From: Pseudomonadales bacterium
Lineage (GTDB): Bacteria > Pseudomonadota > Gammaproteobacteria > Pseudomonadales > Azotimanducaceae
Assembly (NCBI GenBank): GCA_028285415.1
Contig: JANQPF010000005.1
Span: 1 to 64,000, forward strand
Direction of reading: 5' to 3'
DNA length: 64,000 nucleotides
Shown here: one piece after another, positions 1 through 8,478 of the stretch
Position numbering within the stretch: position 1 is the first letter of the stretch
Layout: every line of letters begins with the position of its first letter
Made by a program: the position numbers and the translations under genes
The notes under the pieces: model-generated
The model's database searches: none
What the model was told of the DNA's origin: nothing
The model's input: only the letters and a program-made list of their open reading frames with translations

Positions 1-2
1 GG

Positions 3-1988
3 GCATTCCTCGGTGATGGTGAGTGCGACGAACCAGAATCGTTGGGGGCGCTTTCCCTCGCCGGGCGGGAGCGGCTCGACAACCTCATCTTCGTGGTCAA
101 CTGCAATCTGCAGCGCCTGGACGGGCCGGTACGCGGCAACGGCAAGATCATTCAGGAGCTGGAAGGCTATTTCCGCGGCGCCGGTTGGAACGTCATCAAG
201 GTGATCTGGGGGCGCCTATGGGATCCGCTCTTCGCCCGCGACGATCGCGGCCTGATGCAGCAGGTCATGAACGAAACGGTCGACGGCGAATACCAGAACT
301 TCAAAGCCAAAGACGGCGCGTATGTGCGTGACAGATTCTTCGGTCGTCATGAAGAACTGCTCGAGATGGTGGAAAACCTCTCGGATGAGGACATCTACCG
401 GCTCAATCGTGGCGGACACGACCCGTACAAGGTGTATGCGGCCTATCACGCGGCGGTGCATCACAAGGGTGAGCCCACCGTCATCCTCGCCAAAACCATC
501 AAAGGTTACGGCATGGGTGATGCCGGTGAGGCGGAAAACGACACCCATCAGGTCAAGAAGCTCAACCTCGATGAGCTGAAGCACTTCCGCGATCGCTTCG
601 ACGTGCCGTTGTCCGACAAGGAGCTGGAAGCCATACCTTACTTCCGCCCTGCGGAAGATTCGCCGGAAATGGTCTACTTCCGGGACAAGCGTGCGGCACT
701 TGGTGGATCCATCCCGCAGCGCATCATCGACGAGACCCGCCTCGAGGTGCCGGACCTGCAGACGTTTGAAGCCCAGCTCAAAGGCAGCGGTGAGCGTTCG
801 ATCAGCACGACCATGGCGTTCGTGCGGATTCTGGCGACCCTCGTTCGCGACAAGAAGGTGGGCAAACGCGTGGTGCCGATTGTTCCCGACGAGGCGCGCA
901 CCTTCGGCATGGAAGGGATGTTCCGCCAGCTCGGGATCTACTCCTCGGTGGGCCAGCTCTATGAGCCGGAGGACGCAGATGAGCTGAACTCGTATCGCGA
1001 ATCCCAGGACGGTCAGGTCATGGAGGAGGGTATCAACGAAGCGGGTGCCTTTGCCGCGTGGCTTTCAGCCGCCACCAGTCATGCTACGCACCGCTACACG
1101 CTGATGCCCTTCTATATCTACTACTCGATGTTCGGCTTCCAGCGCATTGGCGATCTGGCCTGGGCGGCGGGTGATCTGCAGGCGCGTGGCTTTCTGCTTG
1201 GCGGCACGGCCGGTCGCACCACGCTCAACGGCGAAGGTCTGCAGCACCAGGACGGACACAGCCACCTGCTGGCGTCCACCATTCCGAACTGCATCAGCTA
1301 TGACCCGTGCTACAGCTATGAGCTTGCGGTCATTATCCAGGATGGTCTGCGGCGCATGTACGTCGAGCAGGAACCCGTGTACTACTACGTCACGGTCATG
1401 AACGAGAACTATCAGCATCCGTCCATGCCGGAAGGCGCGGAGGCTGACATTTTGAAAGGCATGTATCGCCTGCGCACGCTCGGCGATGACGCGGCCAAGC
1501 GCGTGCGGCTCCTCGGTGCCGGCACCATCCTGCGGGAGGTGGAGGCGGCGGCGGAAACGCTCCACGAAACCTATGGCGTCAGCGTAGAGATCTGGTCGGT
1601 CACGAGCTTTACGGAGCTCACCAGGAACTACCAGGACGTCGAACGCTGGAATCTGTTGAATCCCGCTGAGGCGCCGCGCACGAGTCACGTGGCCGAGTGC
1701 CTCTCCGGTGAGACGCCGGTCGTTGCCGCTTCGGACTATGTCAAAGCCATCCCGGAACAGCTGCGCGGTGCCATCGATGCGCCCTACCACGTGCTCGGCA
1801 CGGACGGCTTCGGCCGCAGCGACACGCGTGAGAAGCTGCGTGAGTTTTTTGAGGTCGACCGTAACTTCGTCACGCTGGCGGCACTTGCGAAGCTCGCTGA
1901 GGCACAGATCATTCCCAGCAAAACGGTTGCCGAGGCGATCGATCAGTTGGGCATCGACACCGGCAAAGCCAATCCCCGCATCAGTTAG
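3..1988 (+). CDS. aceE: Pyruvate dehydrogenase E1 component, homodimeric type (5' truncated by window edge)
   Basis: This is the thiamine-diphosphate-dependent E1 of the pyruvate dehydrogenase complex, which decarboxylates pyruvate and acetylates the lipoyl group of E2. The frame is open from the first bases. GDG at nt 12-20 and NCNLQ at nt 99-113 form the ThDP/Mg binding motif, so the ATG-less 5' end continues upstream of the window. About 661 residues are visible; E. coli AceE has 887, so roughly the first quarter is missing. The protein matches AceE closely throughout, for example GGHDPYKVYAAY. aceF follows after 9 nt, giving the usual aceEF operon. An internal methionine-like start at 42 is an artefact of the truncation. 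Confidence 0.97.
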   Translation, partial: AFLGDGECDEPESLGALSLAGRERLDNLIFVVNCNLQRLDGPVRGNGKIIQELEGYFRGAGWNVIKVIWGRLWDPLFARDDRGLMQQVMNETVDGEYQNFKAKDGAYVRDRFFGRHEELLEMVENLSDEDIYRLNRGGHDPYKVYAAYHAAVHHKGEPTVILAKTIKGYGMGDAGEAENDTHQVKKLNLDELKHFRDRFDVPLSDKELEAIPYFRPAEDSPEMVYFRDKRAALGGSIPQRIIDETRLEVPDLQTFEAQLKGSGERSISTTMAFVRILATLVRDKKVGKRVVPIVPDEARTFGMEGMFRQLGIYSSVGQLYEPEDADELNSYRESQDGQVMEEGINEAGAFAAWLSAATSHATHRYTLMPFYIYYSMFGFQRIGDLAWAAGDLQARGFLLGGTAGRTTLNGEGLQHQDGHSHLLASTIPNCISYDPCYSYELAVIIQDGLRRMYVEQEPVYYYVTVMNENYQHPSMPEGAEADILKGMYRLRTLGDDAAKRVRLLGAGTILREVEAAAETLHETYGVSVEIWSVTSFTELTRNYQDVERWNLLNPAEAPRTSHVAECLSGETPVVAASDYVKAIPEQLRGAIDAPYHVLGTDGFGRSDTREKLREFFEVDRNFVTLAALAKLAEAQIIPSKTVAEAIDQLGIDTGKANPRIS

Positions 1989-1997
1989 AAGATCTGC

Positions 1998-3617
1998 ATG
2001 GACATAACCATTCCAAATCTGGGCGACATTGATGAGGTAGAAGTCATCGAGCTCTGCGTTGCCGTCGGGGATAGCGTCGACGCAGAAGATGCGGTCATTG
2101 TCATCGAGTCCGACAAAGCGTCGATGGAAATCCCGGCGCCCGCAGCCGGAGTGATCGAGACATTCAAAGTAGCGATTGGCGATCAGGTACGCGAAGGCGA
2201 CGTCATTGCGGTGCTTGCCGCAGCCCAAGGTGAGGCGCCGGTCGAAGCGCCGGCGGAGGCCGAAGCGCCGGAGCCCGAACCCGAAGCGGCTCCCGCCGCA
2301 CCGGTCGAGGCTCAACCTGCGGGAACGCAGACCAGCGAGGTAGAGGTCCTCGTACCTGACATTGGCGACGCCACCGGCGTGATTGTGATTGAGATCGCCA
2401 TCAAAGAAGGCGATGAAGTTGCCGTGGACGATTTGTTGGTGGTCCTCGAATCCGACAAAGCGTCCATGGAGATTGCCGCCGAACAGGCCGGGCGTATCAC
2501 CAAGGTTGCGGTCAGCGTCGATCAGGAAGTCGAGCAGGGCACGCACATTGCCACGCTGCTGGTTGAAGGGCGTGCAAGCCCCGAGCCTGCGGCCGACACG
2601 AGTAACACCGAGCCGGCGCCGCCCGCGCCAGAACAGACGCCCGCGCCAGAACCGATACCCGCGCCTGCAGCCACGGCACCCACCGCGCAGACGGATGCCG
2701 AGCCGATCGTCCCGAAAGGCGCAAAAGTCTACGCGGGACCGGCCGTGCGTCGTCTGGCACGCGAGCTTGGCGTCGATCTGACCCAGGTGACGGGCACCGG
2801 AAATCGCAATCGCATCACCAAGGATGATGTCAAAGCGCACGTGAAGACACGTCTCACCGAGCCGGCCGCTGCAGGCGGTGGCTTGCCTCAGGTGGCTACC
2901 GTAGACTTTGCAAAGTTCGGTGAGATTGAGGTGGTGGAGCTTTCGCGCATTCGTCAACGCGGCGCGGACAATCTGCATCGCAGCTGGGTGAATCTGCCGC
3001 ACGTGACGCAGCACGATGAAGCGGACGTCACCGATCTCGAAGCGTTCCGCAAATCCCTCAAACAGGAAGCCGAACGCAAAGGTGTCAAGGTGACGCCCTT
3101 GAGCTTTCTCATCAAAGCCTGTTGCGCCGCCTTATCCGAGTTTCCGGAAATGAACGCTTCGCTGCATCCTGACGGCAAACAGCTGGTATTGAAAAAGTAC
3201 ATCAACATCGGCATGGCGGTAGATACGCCCGAAGGCCTGATGGTGCCGGTCATCAAGGCGGCAAACCGCAAGAGTATCTGGGAGCTTTCCGCCGAGGTCA
3301 GCGATCTTTCGGCAAAAGCCCGGGACAAAAAGCTCGGCATAGACGATCTGCAGGGCGGCACCTTCAGCATTTCCAGCCTCGGCGCGCTTGGCGGCACGGG
3401 GTTCACCCCCATCGTCAACGCACCGGAGGTGGCCATCCTCGGTGTTGCGAAGATGCAGACCAAGCCGCTCTGGGACGGTGCCGAGTTTCAGCCGCGTCAG
3501 GTGCTGCCGCTGTCGCTGTCGTACGATCACCGGGTAATCAACGGCGCCGACGGCGGCCGATTCATGGTGTATCTGACGGGCCTGCTCAGCGATCTGCGCC
3601 GCCTGGCGCTCGAATGA
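1998..3617 (+). CDS. aceF: Dihydrolipoamide acetyltransferase, E2 of pyruvate dehydrogenase
   Basis: E2 is the core of the pyruvate dehydrogenase complex and moves the acetyl group to CoA. The 539 residues hold two lipoyl domains with ESDKASME motifs (lipoyl lysines K40 and K154), Ala/Pro/Glu-rich linkers, an E3/E1-binding domain at about 238-277 and the catalytic acyltransferase domain from about 305. The active site reads DHRVINGADG, with His511; Asn at the position often occupied by Asp is a common variant in the family. E. coli AceF has three lipoyl domains, so two is a lineage difference. No lpd (E3) gene follows; the next gene is convergent with its stop 6 nt away. Confidence 0.97.
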   Translation: MDITIPNLGDIDEVEVIELCVAVGDSVDAEDAVIVIESDKASMEIPAPAAGVIETFKVAIGDQVREGDVIAVLAAAQGEAPVEAPAEAEAPEPEPEAAPAAPVEAQPAGTQTSEVEVLVPDIGDATGVIVIEIAIKEGDEVAVDDLLVVLESDKASMEIAAEQAGRITKVAVSVDQEVEQGTHIATLLVEGRASPEPAADTSNTEPAPPAPEQTPAPEPIPAPAATAPTAQTDAEPIVPKGAKVYAGPAVRRLARELGVDLTQVTGTGNRNRITKDDVKAHVKTRLTEPAAAGGGLPQVATVDFAKFGEIEVVELSRIRQRGADNLHRSWVNLPHVTQHDEADVTDLEAFRKSLKQEAERKGVKVTPLSFLIKACCAALSEFPEMNASLHPDGKQLVLKKYINIGMAVDTPEGLMVPVIKAANRKSIWELSAEVSDLSAKARDKKLGIDDLQGGTFSISSLGALGGTGFTPIVNAPEVAILGVAKMQTKPLWDGAEFQPRQVLPLSLSYDHRVINGADGGRFMVYLTGLLSDLRRLALE

Positions 3618-3623
3618 GGCGGT

Positions 3624-4181
3624 CTAGCGCTCAGGCCCCTGCCACTGCTGCTCTTCGCCCTGGCTCAGGGCACGAGCCAGCACGAAGAAGTAATCGCTCA
3701 GACGATTGAGATAACGCGCGGCATTGCCGAAGCTCTCCGCGGGATCGTCCAGCCCGGCGATGAAACCCCACAGCTCACTCTCGGCGCGACGGCATACGGC
3801 GCGGCACACGTGGCTCTGCGCGGCTGCGGTACCGCCTCGCGGCAGCACAAATTCGGTCAGGGGCGGGAGCGCTGAGTTGAGGGTGTCCGTCCATGCTTCG
3901 AGATTGGCGTGCTCGGGTGCATCGTACGACCCCTCCATGGCGAACACGGCGCCCATGTCGAAGAGTGCCTGTTGGATGGCTCTGAGGTTTTGCTGCGTCT
4001 GGTCTTCGACGAGCGCTTCGAGTACACCAATGTGGCTGTTGAGCTCGTCAATGCTCCCCATGACCCGGACGACCGGTTCGTGTTTGCCGATGGTGCGTCC
4101 GGTGGCGAGCTTGGTGTTACCGGCATCGCCGGCGCGCGTCGTGACTTTGGTGATTCGGCGCTTGTTCTTTTCCTGGCTCAA
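3624..4181 (-). CDS. Cob(I)yrinic acid a,c-diamide adenosyltransferase, PduO/MMAB type
   Basis: The enzyme transfers adenosyl from ATP to cob(I)alamin to make coenzyme B12. The 185 residues fit the PduO type: N-terminal TTRAGDAGNTKL nucleotide-binding segment, RVMGSIDELNSHIG, FVLPRGG, and the C-terminal YLNRLSDYFFVLAR with the family's Arg/Asn/Asp residues. It lies immediately upstream (16 nt) of nothing else on its strand and follows the receiver/GGDEF gene at 5235-4198, so the two may be cotranscribed. Presence of this enzyme implies use of adenosylcobalamin, for example by methylmalonyl-CoA mutase; no such user gene is in the window. Confidence 0.93.
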   Translation of the reverse strand: MSQEKNKRRITKVTTRAGDAGNTKLATGRTIGKHEPVVRVMGSIDELNSHIGVLEALVEDQTQQNLRAIQQALFDMGAVFAMEGSYDAPEHANLEAWTDTLNSALPPLTEFVLPRGGTAAAQSHVCRAVCRRAESELWGFIAGLDDPAESFGNAARYLNRLSDYFFVLARALSQGEEQQWQGPER

Positions 4182-4197
4182 GGCAGCTCGCGTCTTC

Positions 4198-5235
4198 TCA
4201 AAGCGCTTCGGCCGTCAGGCCCGGTTCGAATGCGCGCACGGTGATGATGCCCGTTTCGAACGACTTGTCGAGGCCGGCGTAGGCGAAGTCCATGAATGCT
4301 TTGGCGCGAGGGTGTCCGGTGGCGGAGCTCGCGGCGCTGATGCTGACTCCGACCACAACCGGTATGTAACCTTCGGCGGTCTTGAAGCTGTGCATGTAGA
4401 GGCTGTCAAAGATGCGCCGGAAGCTCTGCGAGGTGCAGTTTTCCAGCGATGGCTGCAACGTGGTGACGGCGAAGATGTTCGCCTCCGGGCGGGTCACGAC
4501 GTCGAGCGGTCGCACCAGCTGGCGGATTTTTGCACTGATGCCGGACATCAGCTCGTCGATGCTGCTCTGGTCGTACTGGTTCTCGATGACGTCGAGATTG
4601 TTGATGCCGACGAGCAGCACGCAGGCGGCGCCGCCGCGGGATTCCGATTCGCGCAGGGTTGCGTCGACGCGGTCGAGCGTGAACTTCAGGTTGCCGAGGC
4701 CGGTGACCGGGTCGACGAGATCGGTGGTCTGCAGATCCGAAACCTGCCGCTTCAGATCGCGGTTGCTTTTGATGAGCTGATTCAGCCGTATGGCAATCCG
4801 GTCCGCGGCAACCACGCGCGGCAGGAGCTGCGTGCGTAGATGGGCCTTGTTCATGAAGTCGTCGACGCCGACGTCGAAGGCCTGATTGAGGGCTTCGAAA
4901 TCGTCACGCGCCGTCATCAGCATCACGTAGGTGAAGTGGTTGGTCTCTTCATCGAGCTTCTTGACCCGTCGCGCGAGTTCCAGACCGTCCATCGCGGGCA
5001 TCAGCCAATCGGCGATGATGATCTGCGCGGGTCGCTTCTCGATGGATCGCAACGCTTCCAGCGGATTGTTCGTAAAGCGCACGTTGGTAAACCCGCCATT
5101 GCGCAACACCTTGGCAATGATGGCGCTCGAAAACTTGGCGTCATCAACCACCAGAATGGGAATGTCGGAATCGGACATAACGTGTGCGGGTTGCGCGATT
5201 GAGTCAGCCACTTTATCTGCCAGACCCACATTCAT
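4198..5235 (-). CDS. Response regulator with receiver and degenerate GGDEF domain
   Basis: A cytoplasmic signalling protein of 345 residues. Residues 24-140 are a CheY-like receiver with acidic pocket D31/D32, phosphoacceptor D76 (ADWLMPAMDG) and K130. Residues 165-335 are a GGDEF fold (TDLVDPVTGLGNL), but the signature loop reads RPEAN at 249-253 instead of GGDEF, so diguanylate cyclase activity is not expected. It may act as a c-di-GMP or protein-binding output. The start is uncertain: M1 at 5235 or M20 at 5178, which begins exactly at the receiver; neither has a strong ribosome binding site. The cobalamin adenosyltransferase gene follows 16 nt downstream. Confidence 0.85.
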   Translation of the reverse strand: MNVGLADKVADSIAQPAHVMSDSDIPILVVDDAKFSSAIIAKVLRNGGFTNVRFTNNPLEALRSIEKRPAQIIIADWLMPAMDGLELARRVKKLDEETNHFTYVMLMTARDDFEALNQAFDVGVDDFMNKAHLRTQLLPRVVAADRIAIRLNQLIKSNRDLKRQVSDLQTTDLVDPVTGLGNLKFTLDRVDATLRESESRGGAACVLLVGINNLDVIENQYDQSSIDELMSGISAKIRQLVRPLDVVTRPEANIFAVTTLQPSLENCTSQSFRRIFDSLYMHSFKTAEGYIPVVVGVSISAASSATGHPRAKAFMDFAYAGLDKSFETGIITVRAFEPGLTAEAL

Positions 5236-5312
5236 TCAAGGAACCAATCAGCAATAACTTGCTGCCGGAATGTAAGTAGAATAGCGCCCGAACAGTAGCT
5301 CGAGGAGTCGGC

Positions 5313-5795
5313 ATGCCGTCATTCGACATTATCTCCGAAGTGGACCAGCAGGAAGTGCGCAACGCCGTGGACCAGGCTGTCAGAGAATTACGCAATAGAT
5401 TTGACTTTCGTGGCGTCGACGCCAGCATCAGCCTGGAAGACAGTGTCGTCCTGATCGAGGCGCCGGAGGAGTTTCAGATCAAACAGCTCGAAGACATTCT
5501 GCGCGACAAGCTGACGAGTCGCGAAGTCGACGTACGGTACCTGGAGCCGGGTGCGGTGGAAGGTGCGGGTAAAGTCAAACGCAAGCGCTACACGATGCGC
5601 CAGGGCATTGACCGGGATACCGCAAAGAAAATTACCAAAATGACAAAAGACTCGAAGATCAAGGTCCAGGCACAGGTCAACGGCGAGAAGGTGCGGGTGA
5701 CGGGCAAGAAGCGCGACGATCTGCAGGCGGTCATGGCGCTCGTCAAGGAAGCGGATCTGTCGACGCCGCTGCAGTTCAACAACTTTCGCGACTGA
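5313..5795 (+). CDS. yajQ: YajQ family nucleotide-binding protein
   Basis: A 160-residue protein of the YajQ family, which has two ferredoxin-like domains; members bind nucleotides and in Xanthomonas bind cyclic di-GMP. It starts MPSFDIISEVD and contains NRFDFRGVD and the KKITKMTKDSKIKVQAQV segment typical of the family, at full length. The ATG at 5313 is preceded by GAGGAG about 6 nt upstream. It is followed after 3 nt by a TTG-start AmpG-like permease, suggesting an operon. Its role here is inferred from family only. Confidence 0.95.
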   Translation: MPSFDIISEVDQQEVRNAVDQAVRELRNRFDFRGVDASISLEDSVVLIEAPEEFQIKQLEDILRDKLTSREVDVRYLEPGAVEGAGKVKRKRYTMRQGIDRDTAKKITKMTKDSKIKVQAQVNGEKVRVTGKKRDDLQAVMALVKEADLSTPLQFNNFRD

Positions 5796-5798
5796 CAC

Positions 5799-7391
5799 TT
5801 GGCCGAAACCGGCAGCACCGTACCCGCCGAGACGACGCTCAGGAAATGGCGTGATGCGCTGCTTGCGCTCAAACATCCGCGTGTCGTCACCATGCTCTTC
5901 CTCGGATTTGCCGCCGGGCTACCGCTGCTCCTGATCTTCGGCTCGCTCTCACTGTGGCTGCGCGAAGCGGGTATCGAGCGCGCTGCGGTCACGTTTTTCA
6001 GCTGGGCCGCGCTCGGATATTCGTTCAAGTTCGTCTGGGCACCGCTCGTTGATCGGCTGCCGCTGCCTTTTCTCACCGGGCGGCTCGGCCGCCGGCGCGC
6101 CTGGATGGTTGTCGCGCAGCTTGGGGTCATCTCTGCCATAGCCTGGATGGCGCTGACCGACCCGTCGACCGGGACCGCGGCGGTGACGAGCATGGCGCTG
6201 GGCGCGGTGATGCTCGGATTCTCGTCGGCCACTCAGGATATTGTCATCGACGCCTACCGCATTGAATCCGCCGATCGGGATCTGCAGGCCATGATGTCGG
6301 CAAGCTACGTGGCCGGCTATCGCATCGGCATGCTGGCCGCGGGCGCAGGCGCGCTGTTCCTCGCCGGGGCGCTCGGCTCGGAGCTCGGTTCATACAGCTA
6401 CGATGCATGGCGTCTGACGTATCTCGGGATGGCGCTTCTCATGGGCATCGGCGTCATCACCACGCTGGTGATCCGCGAGCCGGAAGCCAATCAGGCGAGC
6501 ACCTATACCCATACCGTTCAGGACTATCTGGGATTCTTGTTCGTGTTCCTGTGCTGCGTCGGTGCGTTTGTCACATCATTTGTGATGACCGGCGATCTGG
6601 CAGGTCAGGCGCGCACCGGTCTGGCTGGTTTTCTGGGTAACGCCGCGTTTGCCGGTGTGCTCGTGGAAGCGATACGCCTCACTGTTGCACTTGCCCTTGC
6701 CGCTCTCGCCGCGCGGGGTCTCGTCGCTTCACCGCTCGTCAATCGGGACATGATCGTCACAACCTACGTGGATCCGGTGCGCGAGTTTCTCACCCGCTTC
6801 AGCCTGAAGCTTGCGCTTTTGTTGCTGCTCCTCGTCGGGGTGTACCGGATCTCGGACATTGTGCTTGGTGTCATCGCCAACGTGTTCTATCAGGATCTCG
6901 GTTTCACCAAGGCTGAGATTGCCGGGGTCGTCAAAACTTTCGGCTTGTTCATGACCATTTTCGGCGGATTCCTCGGCGGCGTGCTGGCCGTGAGATTTGG
7001 CGTCATGCGGGTGCTCTTTGTCGGCGCGCTGTTAACCGTGCTCACGAACCTGCTGTTTATCTGGCTTGCCCTGGTTGGCAATGACATCACGGTGCTTTAT
7101 GTCGTGATCTCCGCCGATAACCTGACGGCGGGGCTCGCCAGCGCCGCGTTCATTGCGTATCTCTCGGCGCTCACGAATATCAAATTCACGGCGGTCCAGT
7201 ACGCCATCTTCAGCTCGCTGATGACGTTGATCCCGAAAGTGCTCGGCGGTTATTCCGGGACGGTGGTGGATGCGCTCGGCTACGTAAACTTTTTCATCAT
7301 TGCGGCAGCGCTAGGTTTGCCCGTTCTGCTGCTGGTCTGGTTCGCGGGGCGCTACTTTACGGTGGAGGAGGCTGAGCCCGAGCCCGCGTGA
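5799..7391 (+). CDS. ampG: AmpG family muropeptide MFS transporter
   Basis: An inner membrane major facilitator protein of 530 residues, most like AmpG permeases that import anhydromuropeptides during cell wall recycling. The N-terminal segment after residue 25 holds GFAAGLPLLLIFGSLSLWL, the characteristic AmpG first helix, followed by helices throughout and a loop with RLGRRRAW, the MFS helix 2-3 motif. AmpG enzymes have 12-14 helices and lengths near 490-600, which fits. The start is TTG at 5799, 3 nt after the yajQ stop; no in-frame ATG occurs before the first helix. Substrate is inferred from the family. Confidence 0.88.
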   Translation: MAETGSTVPAETTLRKWRDALLALKHPRVVTMLFLGFAAGLPLLLIFGSLSLWLREAGIERAAVTFFSWAALGYSFKFVWAPLVDRLPLPFLTGRLGRRRAWMVVAQLGVISAIAWMALTDPSTGTAAVTSMALGAVMLGFSSATQDIVIDAYRIESADRDLQAMMSASYVAGYRIGMLAAGAGALFLAGALGSELGSYSYDAWRLTYLGMALLMGIGVITTLVIREPEANQASTYTHTVQDYLGFLFVFLCCVGAFVTSFVMTGDLAGQARTGLAGFLGNAAFAGVLVEAIRLTVALALAALAARGLVASPLVNRDMIVTTYVDPVREFLTRFSLKLALLLLLLVGVYRISDIVLGVIANVFYQDLGFTKAEIAGVVKTFGLFMTIFGGFLGGVLAVRFGVMRVLFVGALLTVLTNLLFIWLALVGNDITVLYVVISADNLTAGLASAAFIAYLSALTNIKFTAVQYAIFSSLMTLIPKVLGGYSGTVVDALGYVNFFIIAAALGLPVLLLVWFAGRYFTVEEAEPEPA

Positions 7392-7394
7392 CTC

Positions 7395-7426
7395 GCCTCA
7401 GTCGCGACCCGCCTCAGTCGCGACCC
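7395..7426. repeat. Tandem 16-bp direct repeat at the 3' end of the alkyltransferase-like gene
   Basis: The unit GCCTCAGTCGCGACCC occurs twice head to tail (7395-7410, 7411-7426), followed by a partial third start. The second copy contains the stop codon and last codons (Arg-Asp) of the minus-strand alkyltransferase-like gene; the first copy repeats them past the stop, next to the ampG stop at 7391. It looks like a local slippage duplication. Confidence 0.85.
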
Positions 7427-7785
7427 GCCTCCCAGCGATGCGCCGACGCAATGCGCTCGCCGATGAACGTCACGTCCTCCTTTTTCAGCAAGCGTCTCTG
7501 CCGGGCTTCGCCACCGCCACGCTGGGAGATCCTGAGGCTTGCGTTGACGACGCGATGCCACGGCAGCTTCGTGCCCCGCGGCAGATTACGCAGGGTTCTA
7601 CCGACGAAACGGGCGTGGCTCGGCAGGCCGATCAGGCCCGCGATCTGGCCGTACGTGGCCACTTTGCCCTTCGGGATCATCGCCACAACCTGCCAGACAC
7701 GGCTGCGGGCATCGTCATCAGCCGCTTGATTATTGGGCTGAGTGGCCCCAGATTGAGTGGTACGTTGAACCTTCTGGCGCGCCAT
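7414..7785 (-). CDS. Alkyltransferase-like (ATL) DNA base-flipping protein, MGMT family
   Basis: ATL proteins bind O6-alkylguanine in DNA and hand the lesion to nucleotide excision repair. The 123 residues match the C-terminal DNA-binding domain of O6-methylguanine methyltransferase (VWQVVAMIPKGKVATYGQIA, then the RFVGRTLR turn). The active-site motif PCHRV reads PWHRV, so the acceptor Cys is replaced by Trp and methyl transfer is not possible; this substitution defines the ATL family. I prefer the ATG at 7785 over an ATG at 7818, because 7785 overlaps the fxsA ATG head to head; the longer start would add 11 residues inside fxsA. Convergent with the ampG-like gene. Confidence 0.92.
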   Translation of the reverse strand: MARQKVQRTTQSGATQPNNQAADDDARSRVWQVVAMIPKGKVATYGQIAGLIGLPSHARFVGRTLRNLPRGTKLPWHRVVNASLRISQRGGGEARQRRLLKKEDVTFIGERIASAHRWEAGRD

Positions 7786-8230
7786 GCCCTGGCTTCTGGT
7801 TTTCTTTCTCACGCCCATTGCCGAAATGTACCTGCTGATTGAGGTGGCTGGCTACATTGATGCCTGGCCAACGATTGGCCTGGTGATGCTCACTGCGGTC
7901 ATTGGCGTTGCGCTCCTGAAACGACAGGGTCTGGCAACCCTCACCCGGGGCATGGGCCGCATGGAGCGCGGTGAAGTGCCAGCCCGGGAAATGGCGGAGG
8001 GCATTCTGCTCGCGATCGCCGGCGCGCTGCTCCTGACGCCAGGGTTTATCACGGACACCGTGGGTTTTCTCCTCCTGTTCCCGCCGACCCGCTTGATGAT
8101 TGCCGTGCAGCTGCTGAAACGCGTCCAGGTGCACGCCGCCGCGGGTATGACGGGACAGCCCGGGTCTGCACCACCCGCCAATGACGGCCCGGTGACCATC
8201 GAAGGAGATTTCGAGCGGAAGCGGGACTGA
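7784..8230 (+). CDS. fxsA: FxsA family membrane protein
   Basis: A 148-residue inner membrane protein of the FxsA family; in E. coli, overproduced FxsA relieves exclusion of phage T7 by the F plasmid, and its native role is unclear. The protein begins with hydrophobic PWLLVFFLTPIAEMYLLIEV, as in FxsA, has further helices at about 28-50 and 72-100, and ends in a polar, disordered tail. It lies directly upstream of groESL, the arrangement also seen near E. coli groE. Its ATG shares two bases with the ATG of the divergent ATL gene. Confidence 0.93.
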   Translation: MPWLLVFFLTPIAEMYLLIEVAGYIDAWPTIGLVMLTAVIGVALLKRQGLATLTRGMGRMERGEVPAREMAEGILLAIAGALLLTPGFITDTVGFLLLFPPTRLMIAVQLLKRVQVHAAAGMTGQPGSAPPANDGPVTIEGDFERKRD

Positions 8231-8344
8231 CCGGTCGATCACGCGTCGCGGTGCCGCCTGCCGCCCCCAGCCTTCCTGCTCGCAGCACGCTCGGCACCTG
8301 CAGCGGTGGGTGTTAAACGCCCCGCAAATTTTCGCATTTAGCGC

Positions 8345-8372
8345 TTGAATCTCTAAAAACCGGCCATATCAT
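8345..8372 (+). promoter_or_regulatory. Predicted sigma-70-like promoter of groESL
   Basis: TTGAAT at 8345-8350 and TATCAT at 8367-8372 with a 16-bp spacer match sigma-70 -35 and -10 elements. The expected start near 8379 would place the CIRCE operator just inside the transcript, its usual position. A heat-shock sigma-32 reading (CTTGAA at 8344-8349, GGCCATAT at 8362-8369) is weaker, with a short 12-nt spacing. This is inferred from pattern only. Confidence 0.55.
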
Positions 8373-8385
8373 ATCGCCCTCTTCG

Positions 8386-8412
8386 TTAGCACTCTCACCC
8401 AAAGAGTGCTAA
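8386..8412 (+). promoter_or_regulatory. CIRCE operator (HrcA binding site)
   Basis: A perfect inverted repeat, TTAGCACTC, nine-nucleotide spacer, GAGTGCTAA, exactly the CIRCE consensus recognised by the heat-shock repressor HrcA. It lies 66 nt upstream of the groES ATG and just downstream of the predicted promoter. This predicts an hrcA gene elsewhere in the genome and HrcA-controlled groESL, which is less usual in gammaproteobacteria than sigma-32 control. Confidence 0.97.
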
Positions 8413-8478
8413 TCGGGACGTTGATGGCCCATGCGGGCCGTGAATCCAGGACTTGGAGTTAATGGGAGACCACATTCA

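Noticed and set aside
1065..3014. Long minus-strand ORF (649 residues) antisense to aceE/aceF
   Set aside because: It runs opposite the well-conserved aceE and aceF frames, is low-complexity and Arg/Asp-rich, and is a codon shadow of high-GC coding sequence.
8344..8369. Possible sigma-32 heat-shock promoter before groES
   Set aside because: The -35 fits but the -10 is poor and the spacing short; the sigma-70 reading fits better with the CIRCE element.
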